From Trichostrongylus colubriformis (taxonomy: Eukaryota; Nematoda; Chromadorea; Rhabditida; Trichostrongylidae): DNA of 64,000 bases. Position numbers and translations under genes: made by a program. The first letter of the stretch is position 1, and each line of letters begins with the position of its first letter. Positions 46,268-57,549 of this stretch are shown here, one piece after another. The stretch covers positions 56,198,646-56,262,645 of the forward strand of contig OZ022256.1 in the NCBI GenBank assembly GCA_963978905.1, read 5' to 3'. The notes beneath the pieces are model-generated. The model searched no databases, was not told the origin of the DNA, and saw only the letters and a list, made by a program, of their open reading frames with translations.

Positions 46268-47453
46268 GAACGCATTCATACTTCGCGATGAGCCATTATT
46301 TCCCCCCAGAGGCACGTTTCGCGGCAAAACGCTTGTGTCGCATGCACATTTGGCAATTAATGCGTTCTCTCGCGCTCGTTCTGGCTGGGACGTTCTTCTG
46401 ATGATATTGATCAAGGGGCTTGCATGTGACATAACGACAACCCGCGCGAAACGTGCGTTTATTGCGAACTATGGTTTAACCTAGGGCCACTTTCATACTT
46501 TACGCCGGCAGGGCGTAGCTGGGTATACAGGCAGCGAGGCAGAGTGGCACCGGGAAGGTGCAGAGACGACGCAGGTAACGAGACAAGGTGGCACCAGTGG
46601 AGACGCAGAGAAACGCAAGCACGTCCTGCCGCAAGCACCGCAATGTATGAACGCGGCTAAAGAAAGCAATGAATGTGTGAATGTGTATGAGAGGAGAATG
46701 CAGATAGCGCGACAAAATGCTAAGCTATTGTCTTGGAGCTAATGCCCGTCCTCGGAAAAGGCGGTCATTCTTAGTTCTGCTTTGCCATCTTTTTCCTTCG
46801 CCATCTGCCACGCAGGAAATTTTGTTAGTTCAGCGTTCTCTTTTGCGTCAAAAGCCAAGGATAGCGAATAGGTTAATCCACAGCAAAGCAAACATGCGAC
46901 AAGTGGAGTTCGGACGAGTGGTTTTGTAATGGTTCGCTGCTAATTAATTCTACTACTTGAAAGTGATCGCATGCTTTGATGAGTTATTTTTCCACCATTG
47001 ATTCCGTGATCAGAAAATAGGATACGGTGTCGATCAATTCCTTTTTAGGATACGCCATGCAATATGCACCCATCAGAATGCTCGTATCATCTGAATGAGA
47101 ACTAGCCCATAGAAATCTTGTAGAGGCAGCCGACATACAGTTATCTGTACACTTTCAAGAGAATCTAGTTTGAATTGAGTGACGCCAAAAGAAAGGCAGA
47201 CGTGAGGTTAGGCAGATCCTGGTCCAAGTAGTGATCCCGAGATCCGTAGCACACCTCACGATAACTTTAGCTGATTGATCGCGTTCAATAACGAAAGCAG
47301 AATTTTCACGACAAGCCAATGAAGAAAAATCAAGAAAGACCGCTGAAAATAAAATTTGAGCACTCCTTACATAGTTTGGGTGCAGCACCATCGCACTGAC
47401 GCGAAACGTGCCTTGACGGGAAATAACGGCATGTCGTAAAATAGTATGAATGC
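46268..47453. mobile_element. Candidate 1.2-kb element with inverted ends
   Basis: 'CGCATTCATACT...CCATTATTTCCC...GGCACGTTTCGCG' at 46268-46325 faces its complement 'GCGAAACGTGCC...GGGAAATAACGG...AGTATGAATGCG' at 47402-47453. The pairing is interrupted by mismatches. The 46486-46657 MITE is inside. Alternatively these are two solo copies of a small repeat in opposite orientation. Confidence 0.45.
46486..46657. repeat. MITE, 'GGCCGCATTCATACTTTGC' family, copy 1
   Basis: Left GGCCACTTTCATACTTTACG and right complement AGCCGCGTTCATACATTGCG. Inner 'GGCAGAGTGGCAC' and 'GGAGACGCAGAGA' blocks recur, in opposite orientation, in the copy at 50747-50918. Confidence 0.75.
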
Positions 47454-47455
47454 GT

Positions 47456-49456
47456 TTTCTGTCTATTAATACTGCCGCGAAAAAAAAAACTTCCCGTCTA
47501 GCTAGTGTTCATTATGGCAAAGGACTCGACGATAAACCAGACCAGTAAGGCGGGAAATAGGCAAGAGGCGGAGAGAGGAGGAACAGAGACGCAGATCACG
47601 TGGTCTACTAACCACGTTCTGTTGGTTTCAAGGCAGGTAAAGCAGCATTAGCGTCAACTAGCGTGACATAAGGGGGGGGGGGGGCAACGGGGATAGTTAC
47701 AAAAGGATCTGCCTGTTTACATGAGGGAAATAGATCTATTCAATTACTGCAAAGCGTATCTCTAAATTCTTTCGATGGAATAATTACTCATAATCCCAAC
47801 ATAACTTCGTTTTCCTCGAAAATGTATGCACACACACACACAGAGTGGTATCAAATTCCAAGTTCCCTTCTCGTGAAACCTTGGCATTGATGTTAATTAC
47901 AATTTTCACTGTTAACAGTTCCACCTAACAAGCTCGTTGGCATAGCAGAGAAACTAGAATGGTGGCATTTGATGCAAGCAGGTTCTTTCATGCACGAAAT
48001 ACTGAGTAATAATGAAGCATGAAAGAAATGCGATGCAGACTAATTTTTACGCTCACAAATGAACCATTCCTTTCGTGAAACCAAAAATGTAATTACTTTG
48101 TAATAAGAGAATCCTATATAGTGTTATAAAGAAGATTACTCTATTATTAGGACCAGGAACTTCCCCATGCCTTCGCTCATGTAATAATTAGTATGATAAA
48201 AACTTATAGGATATTCATAGAAACGAGCACAGGCGTCATTTAAAGGGTCTAATGCTATTTTATCATATGTCCTATTGTGACCAGAGAGAGGAAGATGGCA
48301 TTCTTTAATAGGTCATCGATTATTTCATCGATTGACCAATTTGACCTTCCGCGTAGAGGTAATGATCCCTGTGAACAAATACAGGGTGGCGCCTTGAAGT
48401 CGGTATTTCCCACCCAGGTTCTGGCATGCGTAGAAGATTCCATAACGGGGGGGGGGGAGCATCTTTTGGATTGAGAAGCGACCGCTTCCTTGCCTGGTCT
48501 GACCCAATTCGAGTGTCTTGGCGCACTTTGTACTACGTCTGTCTTTCCAGATGACAGTAGGTCAGCTGGCAACCATACGTGCATTAGAGGCTATGTAAAT
48601 GGAGTGTACACATAGGTGGAGAAGCAATGTGCTGAGAGATTGCCGTAGTACTAAGACAACACTTATTAAAATGTATGTAATGTGATGCGATATTATAAAA
48701 ATTATATCTTAACGTTATGATAACAGGGATAAGTTTTTGAAAGTCATGAAAGAGGCCCGCACTAGGCAAAGCATTCGTGGTGATGGGCGGAGCTTAAGCG
48801 CTCAGTGAAAAACAACCTGTAGAAATGGGGACAAATTAGGGATGGGCAAGGCATGGTACAAGAAGTAAAGAGCACACACGAACTCAGTTAAGCTTCGCCC
48901 ACGTTGGGCGGAGCCTGCACTGGAATGCTCCGTTCTCAGATTGAAAATGGTTAATTAGGCTCTAATATGGCTCAAACGTGGGACAGATGGATTGAGGTCA
49001 GGGATAAGTTTCTAGAAGTAGAGGCCTGGGCACAGCGTGTGGAGCGCACCTCGAATGGGCGGTACGTACAACATACGTACAACAAAAATTCATAACTCGG
49101 TTCCAACGCGACACATAGTCTAGGAAAAACATAGTGAAAATAACCAATGATCATGCTATCTTGGCTTAAAATAGGCGAAAACCGGTCACAGTGAGCGGAG
49201 AGTGCTAGTAGCCGTATGACACCCACTTTAAAAAAAATGTAATTCATCTCTAAAGTGATCGTGAGACTGGGAGAAAAAAGGAAGCAGTCAGTAGTAGCTA
49301 TAGCTATGAAAGGACGAGACAGAACGGTGGGCTGAGCTAATAAATAAAAACATGAATGTATAGAGAACATAATATATAAAGAAACATAAATATGATAGTA
49401 TGAAGATAAAAAGGATTTACTTATCCAGTGATACGTGGGGGGGGGTGAGAGAAAAT
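47456..49456. other. No supported gene
   Basis: Contains G-runs near 47670 and 48448, a CA repeat near 47829 and small open frames on both strands. No family was recognised. Confidence 0.4.
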
Positions 49457-50079
49457 CTCGGGAATAAGCAAAACTGTTACCATGTGAGTAAATCTGATGG
49501 TTTCATCGTGAAGCTCGACTTTCTTTCCGATCATTCAATTTGTCGCACGGCACTATTTGTTTATTTTATATTTCAGCTGGAAACTTTGTCGACACAACCT
49601 TTTTGGTGCGTTTGTCAAATTGTGAGGGTTCCAACGGGAAAATATTCTTCTTGCAAACCCATGTGTTCATGTAAAATTGCATGTATGCTGGTGGAACTGA
49701 TGCTTAAGGATGCCTCAATCTTAGAATGGGTGACATGGCGATCTTGCTTAATCATATTGAAACAGCATCGATGTTTTCTGGCACAGCTGCCGATTTTGAG
49801 CGTCCTTCACGAATCTCGTCGGACAGCGAAGTACGACCACGATTGAATTCTCTAAATCAACGATACACAGTGGTCTTTGATGGAGCTTCCTTGCCATTTC
49901 TTAAATTTTTTTTGAATGTCATTTTCATTGCCTGAAAAAAGAAAATTCCTCAGATGAATATAATACAAACAAATAGCCTTGCGGTAAATTGAATGATCGG
50001 GTTTATAGTTAAAAAGGCGAACTTCACGATGAAACCATCAGATTTACTCATGATAACAGTATTGCCTATTCCCGAAATA
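49457..50079 (-). mobile_element. Decayed Tc1/mariner element with about 85-bp inverted ends
   Basis: Arms 49457-49544 and 49989-50079 are reverse complements (TCGGGAATAAGCAAAACTGT and 'GTAAATCTGATGGTTTCATC' with partners). Between them the minus strand encodes broken mariner-type transposase pieces: a 'DEIREGRSKSAAVPENIDAV' stretch, then, after a frameshift, MIKQDRHVTHSKIEASLSIS-STSIHAILHEHMGL (49755-49650) and a stop. These correspond to the N-terminal helix-turn-helix region. The catalytic part is absent, so it is a pseudogenic, internally deleted copy. Confidence 0.8.
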
Positions 50080-50746
50080 TATTTATATAGTGACCTACGT
50101 ATGTGAGCAAAGTTATTTCGGAAAACTCAGTAATCCACGATGACTCCAAAAAGTGAGGTAAATAAAGTGCATGAAGTGTGTTGTGAGAAGGGCGACAGCG
50201 ATGTTAAGTACACAGTAGGGGAGGGGCAGGCTAGAATTTGCTGTCTCAGGACATGTTTCCTCACGTGATTAAGATATATTAATGACACGTAGTTATGGTT
50301 TAACAAGTTTGACACGTCAATGATGCATGATGTATAAATTGCCCCTCCCCTCCCCTCATTATAAGCGGTGAAGAAGGGAAAGCGGGGGTGGGCAGGCAAA
50401 ACCAAGAAATAAGGGGCCCGCACGTCTGAAGGTGTTTGGGCTATATTGCATCAACGTGAGCCCATCGTTTTTTGATTGGTTGATATCGTCAAAGTTGTTG
50501 GTTGCTGGTGTGTAGCATTATGTCAAGATGGGGCGTTGCGCAAAATGTATGGCGTGTGAAGCGGCAACTTTGCGCGCGAATACAGATGAATCCCTTATTT
50601 GGAGGTTCGCATTGACATCAACTGGCTGAGTTTCAGTTCAAAGGGCGAGCAATGTGTAATGAGACATTGGACCTTGGCTTAATGATGACACTCAATTACA
50701 ATATTTTGGCAAAATTTGACATACTCATACTTTGCAAGGAGACTTG

Positions 50747-50918
50747 GGCCGCATTCATACTTTGCTGCGCCGGCGGCAGAGCGTGGCAGCGTGTCTCTGC
50801 GTCTCCACTTATGCCGCCCTGTCTCGCTATCTGCGTCGTGTTCGCACCTCCTCTGTGCCACTCAGTCTCGCTTCCTATGAACACAGTAGCGCCGTGCTGG
50901 CGCTGAGTATGAACACGG
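50747..50918. repeat. MITE, 'GGCCGCATTCATACTTTGC' family, copy 2
   Basis: GGCCGCATTCATACTTTGCT at the left and the complementary GAGTATGAACACGGTC at the right, about 172 bp. Reverse orientation relative to 46486-46657, with matching inner blocks such as 'TCTCTGCGTCTCCAC'. Apparent open frames through it are not genes. Confidence 0.78.
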
Positions 50919-53900
50919 TCTTGGTGGATTCACATGGAGGGCGTGTCTGTGGGATGGACGTGATCCTTCAGGTGTTGCGTGTGACTCCACCAAATGTGCT
51001 CATAATCACGAGCGGTTTGAGCAGTGGGAGTGGGTTTTCTTTAAACTGATTAATCAAGGACACATAGGTAATGGACCTTAAAGGTGAAGCTGCTTTGAGA
51101 TGCATATCTTACCTCTCATCGATCAAAGAGAATGAGAAACATTCAGTCTAACTGTCTGGCTATAATTTGCTTTTGCAAGCCCCTCGCACCAGTCGATCCC
51201 TACACCTGATGGGCGTGGTGCGTGAGATAGGCGTGGTTTTCACGGTGTGTCATAATATAGCTATACAGTCCTCACTCCTGAAAGCAATAAAAGCTACTTC
51301 CTACGCTTCCCACAGTAACAAGAGATTCTGTGCTAACAAGAAGTGATCAATGGATCGTTGATATTTTCGAGGCTCTTACAAATCTTGGAAGGAGCGAGGC
51401 GGTTCTTTTTACGGACTACAGACCGGCGGTATTAATAGTAAGTGAGCGGGGAGGAATCATGTAACAATGAAATGTAATCAGACCACATGTTGACAAATTA
51501 ATTCCTTTTGTAGCTGTTGTAAATATGACTAATTAGCCCCGAGGGAAGACTGCGCGTTCAATCTCATATTTTCTAGATAATTGCATAAAACTGAAATTCC
51601 ATTTTTTTAAAATTGTCACTTAACTGCCACTTCCCTTCAGACATGGTAATTTTCTACGGCTAATTTGAAATCAGAAAGTTTTTGAGAAACTGGTGCAAAT
51701 TCAGAGCAAATTTAGGAATACCACGCAAGAATATGACATTTCGTATTGGCGCTAATGAACGGCAAACCAGAAATGAACTCTGATACCGGGTGTCAGTCGT
51801 GGTCTTTGTAAGAACTTTCGAGTTGTCAAACGAGTCAATAAAAGTTTCACATGGAAGCGTCATCGCAAAGTTCGAGTTCTGAGGAACAACGGTTGAAGAG
51901 CAGTCAAGAAGGAAGAAAATGGATGGTATCATGAATAATCCTAGCGCTTCAACAAGAGGTAGTCACCCTATAGGTTTTCTTTGTAGAGCTTCTGGAACAT
52001 TCGTTTTTAGCAGGGGTAGAGTGTTTTTGTGTTCGTAGCAGCAGCAACAACAGCTTATAAATTGAAAGAGGATACAAGGAGGCGCCAATCATCGTCATAT
52101 TTTAATCAGGCGAAATTAGAAATAGACTCGGGAGAAAAGACCGTCTAAAAATGTGAATCATGCAGATTGCAGTCGATTGTCCACGCCTCTAACCCTAAAG
52201 ACACTGAAAGGGGTAATTTTGGCTGGTTGTAGAATTTGGAGGTCGAGGCACTAAATAAGGCAACAGCAAAAAAAAGCTGGATCAAACGGCCAAAAGCGTG
52301 AAAAAGAAGACTCCTTCTCACTTGCTCTCACTTACTCCCTTTCACCACCATCGCCAGCATTAGTCGCAGAAGGATATGATAGCCGGCGCTGCTCTACCCT
52401 CGCAACAACTCGGCCAGTGAAGCACTGCAGCTAGAAGTGAAGCGCGATGAGATGGGTGATAAGGCCTAGAAGAGCTTTTTGGCGGGAGTTTCGCTGCAGA
52501 CTATCTCTCCATAGCAGACCTTTTCACTTACAGAAAACATGAATCCCAGTTGCGCTTTACCTCATTGTCACCTTCCGGTGCCTTTAAAGTGGTCGTACAT
52601 AGATTTCATTCGATTTATTAAATTATTCTATTATATTATTTATTCATTTGCTTTCTTTATTTTGGTTTTTATTGTTCTACATAATTATACTGTATGTGTT
52701 CACTGGAGGCTGCAAAGTGGAAAGCATTGTGCGAGAATGTATGTAATGTTCCGGAAACTGATGTATCTGACAATCCACCCTCCTAGACAGAACTCATTGT
52801 TAGACCCACGAGCACTTCGGCTTCCCCGAGCGGAGCGTTAGCGTTGATACGTGTGAAGTGAAGCGTGTAGGAAAAGAACAGGATTCATATGAAGCGTGCG
52901 AAATTGTGCAAGTACATGCTGGCCTCGTGAATTTCTCAACGGGAAGAACAGTTGGGGTCCCCAAGCCAAGAACGTTTGTAACGGTTGTGCGGGGGGAATC
53001 GTTGGTTACAATGGGTTACAATTTTTAACTATTTTTTTTAGCCTCACACCAAAATGTACGCAAATTTTTTATACAATCTATTTCCTACATACACAGATGA
53101 GTACCTTAGGTATACAAATTTTCGGAGCGAATTCTTTTTTTAGAAAATAAAATTTTCATGCTGCTTGTCTCTAAGGACATCATGGAATCTATCTTTTCGT
53201 TCACAAAGAAGGAATCGGTAGTCGATTCATATTTGGAGAATGCGTACAATAAAAAATCTGCGCGCGTTTGAGGTGCTAGCGAAGGAGCTGTGAGAGAATA
53301 AAAAACTTGGAGACACTGTTAGAGATAATTTTGGGATGCTGTGGGGTAAATATGGAACATGAAAACCAGTAATCGGCAGTACAACAGTAGAAGGAGAACA
53401 ATGAAGAGTTCAGTAACCGGGGAATAGGACGGAAAATTTGGGACTATCACTTTTTTCGCGTAAATTTTTGCGTGCGGCATTTATTGAGAAATACCATGCG
53501 CAATCGCACTGAAGGAATTCGAATCCTACACTTTCGGAAAAGCAGTTTAAGGGATCCGCTGCAGGCCACTAGCATCTTGAATCGACTGGTAATCCGCACG
53601 TGAACTGTTTTCGTTTTTTTTTTGCTGTCCCCAGCACTCACTCGATGTTAGTAGCCCGTGCCCTTCGTCCACCTACTCTATAGCCTTTTGCGGCTCAGAC
53701 GAAGACACGAAGTGCAAATTGTACGTCCACGTTCCATGATTTAGTGCAGAGCGATGGCTTCGGAATGATATCCTGCCGTGCAGTGCCGCACTTTTTTGCT
53801 TCTTCTAAATTCTAAAAACACGTATAATAGCTTAAAACGTATTATAAAAAGTTTTAATGAGGTGATCTTTTCATCGATTGACACTGAAAGCAAAGCTTTT

Positions 53901-55164
53901 TTCGAGCAACCGAAAGAAGAGCCGACTTATGCGATAGGTTTATTGTGAACCCGCGCGCAGCTGTGTTACGGCTAATTTTGAAGCAGCGACAAATGCAGTA
54001 GCTAATGTGGGATGTAAAACCATTATATCGAGGTTTTCGAGTATTATGTCACTACGAACGCACTTTCAGCAGACCATGAAATTACTATTCTGGTTCTTGG
54101 AAAATAGGCAATTATGGGTTTTTTGCCATAATTCAGTAAAAGCGTCTGTCATTAATGAATGCACTTTTTCCATCAAAGATGCACATTTTCTGTCCAACTC
54201 CGATAGATCTTCTTTTGAAACTCCACATTTGAACACCTGAGGGGTTTTATCACAAGAAATTTTCCCTACAGTGGTAAATGGAGAGGGCTAAAGCTTTCAT
54301 TGAGCTGTTAAAATAAAACGGCAAAGGGATAGCAAAGCAAACGGCAAAGGGACGTAGGGTTCCATAAATGGTATCAATCACCTGACACTAGTATTCCTGG
54401 ATTGGATTTATGAAAACCTACCCACCTAATCTATTTTTTTGAAACCAAAAAAGAATTAAAGAAAACAACACGAAAAACGAAGGAACACAAAGAAAAAAGG
54501 AGTTATTATATAAATCACATAAAAGTATTTTCGAGCCATTAGACAGCAGAGTACATTGTTCTGAATCAGAATTTTTAGGCCCTTCAAATGAGATTTTCAA
54601 GGCAGGTATTATAGCCGAGGGATGTAATTGCTTTTCCGAAAAAAGCTGCAAACGTCGTCACCTCGTGTATTTGCAATTTTCAGATATGCTAATTAGAAGG
54701 AAATGGTTGGGTTAATGTATTATGTAGCATCAATCTTAACACATTCACAAGTAAAAGAGAAGTTCTTGTAATTTATTAGGCTCAGTAGCTTATCGCTAGA
54801 GCCAGATTCACACAAATCTGTATTTTTCTTTCTTTTTTTCATTCTCATGTACGGGTTGAGCTGTCACGCTGCCGATACTGCAGACGTCACTTTGCTCACT
54901 GCCGTCAACATAAGGAGATTTGGACCCGAATAGAAACAGCTTGCGCTAATGCTTAATTCCGCTCCATACTTACGTCTATTGGGCAAATTCTGCTCGTGAT
55001 TGGGTATTGAGGCTGGATTTGCTGCTACTTTTCGATGGCTAATGGCAGATTACAATAGATCACCACAAAAGCACATCCCTACGAATTCGTGAAATTTCCA
55101 TAGGCTGGGGTTTAATCACTGTCTTGAAGAAGTAGTCGACTTGATATTTTCTGGTTGATTGCAG
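50919..55164. other. Long stretch without a supported gene
   Basis: AT-rich with scattered small open frames (for example 52539-52841, 54007-54240) that show no family resemblance. No clear repeats were identified. Introns of a large gene cannot be excluded. Confidence 0.35.
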
Positions 55165-55324
55165 CTGTCAGCTGTTGTGCTTACAGCAGTTGTAGTTACA
55201 GAGGGGCTGTCGGGAAAGCGTCCAGAAGCCACAAATGCGCCTCGCCGAAAGTCCCGTTCGCGGTGTCGCAGTCGCCTGACAATGAGTCAACGCGCGCAGA
55301 GACATGATGGCCTATCGTCATCGG
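55165..55324 (+). CDS. Candidate RS-rich exon
   Basis: After a GATTGCAG acceptor, an open frame reads LSAVVLTAVVVTEGLSGKRP then APRRKSRSRCRSRLTMSQRA. The Arg/Ser stretch recalls splicing-factor linkers, but it is short, has no partner exons, and runs directly into a MITE at 55331, which supplies its stop. Could be a chance frame. Confidence 0.22.
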
Positions 55325-55330
55325 ATGTTA

Positions 55331-55482
55331 GGCCGCGTCAGACTTTGCGATTTTGCGATTCTGCGATTTTGGACAGCGCACTTTCCCACGCGATACTATG
55401 TCCATAAGATTATGCAATGCCACATCTTCGCGTGCGAAAATGTGATGCCGCAAAATCGCGATCGCAAAGTCTGACGGCGGCT
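55331..55482. repeat. MITE, 'TTTGCGATTTTGCG' family, best-preserved copy
   Basis: GGCCGCGTCAGACTTTGCGA at the left and ATCGCAAAGTCTGACGGCGG at the right give the clearest terminal repeats of the family. The inner repetition of 'TTTGCGATTCTGCGATTTTG' and 'GCAAAATCGCGATCGC' lengthens the stem. Confidence 0.85.
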
Positions 55483-55893
55483 TCACGTCGCGCGTGGCCC
55501 CCTTATGATGCCACGGTTGAGTTGACATATAGTACGTAAAGCTAGTGACTCGTGCACAAAGTATAGCCTAGGGATCTTGCTTGCTTCTTCTCCTGCCCAC
55601 TCCCTCAAGTTTCACTGAGAGGAGTAGCGCTTTCGAAATAATGTACGAGTGCGTAACATTTATTGGCAACAATACGCATACACCACTTGGTATGCCTTTT
55701 GTCAGAGTCAGGGACTTTTTATCGTTAAGGTTACTCATGAAGCAATTCAAGAGGGGTTGGAGGTAGATAGGTTACATTTAACAGATGCAACATTTTAAAA
55801 CACATGCATTTATAATGAAAATTCTCTGAACGGCTAAGTGTTGGGTAGAATTCGAATGGGTGGGACTATAGCAGTTCTTCTAGATTTTTATAA

Positions 55894-56096
55894 GGTTGGT
55901 GCATAATTGATGCGGCTTTTTATTGTTACGTTTTTCCGTAGTGAAAAATGACGTTTTGACGTAATGAATGGGGAGTAGTCCTTTACTGCGAGAGCGGAAA
56001 CGCTCCTGTAAATCATTCAAACACACTTTGCTAAATTTTAAAATTGCTTTTGCTAAATAAAATTGTTGAAAAAATTACATCAATTATGCACCAACC
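55894..56096. mobile_element. Mariner-type MITE with MADE1/Hsmar1-like ends
   Basis: About 203 bp: GGTTGGTGCATAATTGATG at the left (after TAA) and CATCAATTATGCACCAACC at the right are perfect inverted repeats of 19 bp. The 'TTGGTGCA' core is that of many mariner terminal repeats, including human Hsmar1/MADE1. No open frame of its own; cross-mobilised by a mariner transposase by inference. Confidence 0.85.
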
Positions 56097-56799
56097 CAGC
56101 ATAAGGGGTAGCAAAATGGTGTTGATAGAGTCACAGAGGAATGCGCCGTGTACATCGGCAAACGTTGGGTTCGTTGATATGTCGTTTTTACAGAGGCGCT
56201 ATACACTAAGCGAAATCGTTTCCTCCCATTGTGAAATGTATGATATTCGGCTTTCAATTAGGGAACGAAAAATAATACGTTCAGGAGGCTGAAAAACCTA
56301 CTACCGTGAGAAGTGTTCAAGGTCAAGCGTCCTCCACCATTGAAGCGATTTTTGGGATTGGGTCTTGCATTTTACCTTCATCAATATTCTAAGGGTATTT
56401 GAATGTTGCTGGCTTTCACATAACTATCGAGGGCCATCCGCTGTACGAGATAGTGTCTCATTCACCCAGACGAATTTATCACCACTTTATCAACCTCAAA
56501 GGTTGGAAAGCTCAAGTAGCTTGCTCGCGCATTGATCCAGAGTGATCCAAAGATGCGGCAATTGGTATCTCACATCACCTCCCCCTAAAAGGACTGGAAG
56601 TAGCGGTTTCACTCAGACGTTCGTTCTTTGTACGGAGAATATTGAACTGCACCTAACAGTGTAATCGCCCATAATTTATTAAGCTTTTTTATTGTAATCG
56701 AATATTGTGAAAGGAAAATGATCGTTACTACTAAAAATTGAAAAAAATAGATGAAAATTGATCATAATAGCATACGCTAAAAAATTTTCTGAGAATCAT
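56097..56799. other. No supported gene
   Basis: AT-rich spacer with small open frames; nothing recognised. Confidence 0.4.
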
Positions 56800-56800
56800 C

Positions 56801-57549
56801 CTTGAATGTTTAACTATCCACGAGTTGTTAACACACCTTTATTGGCTAACGTTTCGGCGATATCGCCTTCTTCAGAGCCTAAAAGGATTAAGCCAATACA
56901 TGACTACCCGGCCAAACACATCGCCAACCATTACTATTCGAGATCCCCCATACCACCAAGTATAATAAGTATGAGATCAGTAACCCACCGCAATGAACTG
57001 GATCGTGGAGACCAAACGTTCAGTGGCGACAGCGCTGGTTGTTGCTCGACCTCACTGTTGGAAGGCTATTCCTTTATAAGGCATCAGTTCCCGTGTTATC
57101 ATAGGGCATTCTTCTCTCCGGTTCACTCTTGTATGAATGAACAGAGACCAGAATGCCTCGAGGGATTTCCACGCGAACAGTTGAGGTTCTTGTGCCCTGA
57201 CCCCGAAATCGTCTCCGTCATGTTTTTGAATGCGGTGGGCTCCCAGAGCAGTTTATGTGCGTGACCTGGTTTTACCGTCAATGTGCTCATTTAATCTCAC
57301 GTGCAGAGGCCTTGCCGTTTCGCCTATATACTCATCCCCACAAATGCTACAAGTAATTTTATAGACTCCACCTGCGATGGTGCAGTCACCTTCCCTACTC
57401 GTTGGACATACCACGCTGTTGGGGGTCGGACACAATTGGTCGTAGAGTCGATTGCGTACGAGGCGATGCCTTAAATTCAAAGTTGGTGCATCTACAATGG
57501 CAACTGCATTTTCAGGACCTGACCTCCTCAAACACTTCCTTATCACCAT
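56801..57549 (-). pseudogene. Penelope-like retroelement 3' end, inverted 5'-truncated copy, GIY-YIG domain
   Basis: On the minus strand 57549-57253 encodes NLRHRLVRNRLYDQLCPTP, a Cys-containing 'VVCPTSREGDC' segment and the GIY-YIG nuclease core VYKITCSICGDEYIGET...VRLNEH. After frame loss the 3' untranslated part runs to 56801 with the same sequence as the plus copy. GIY-YIG after a reverse transcriptase is the hallmark of Penelope-like elements; nematodes carry the Nematis group (family knowledge). The reverse transcriptase is missing. Inverted, 5'-truncated partners are typical of Penelope insertions. Confidence 0.85.
56851..56877 (-). ncRNA. Hammerhead-like core, minus copy
   Basis: Minus strand CTCTGAAGA, then AGGCGATATCGCC stem-loop, then GAAAC. 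It matches the CUGANGA...GAAA hammerhead core apart from one extra A before the stem. Same sequence as in the plus copy at 58624-58650. Confidence 0.4.

Noticed and set aside
49400..49846. 148-codon plus-strand open frame
   Set aside because: Opposite strand to a mariner remnant and running out of its terminal repeat, so a shadow frame.
50652..51049. Open frames of 84 and 105 codons
   Set aside because: They run through the MITE at 50747-50918 and show no protein family.
56806..57264. 152-codon plus-strand open frame
   Set aside because: It is antisense to the 3' tail of the inverted Penelope-like copy; the minus strand carries the recognisable GIY-YIG protein.
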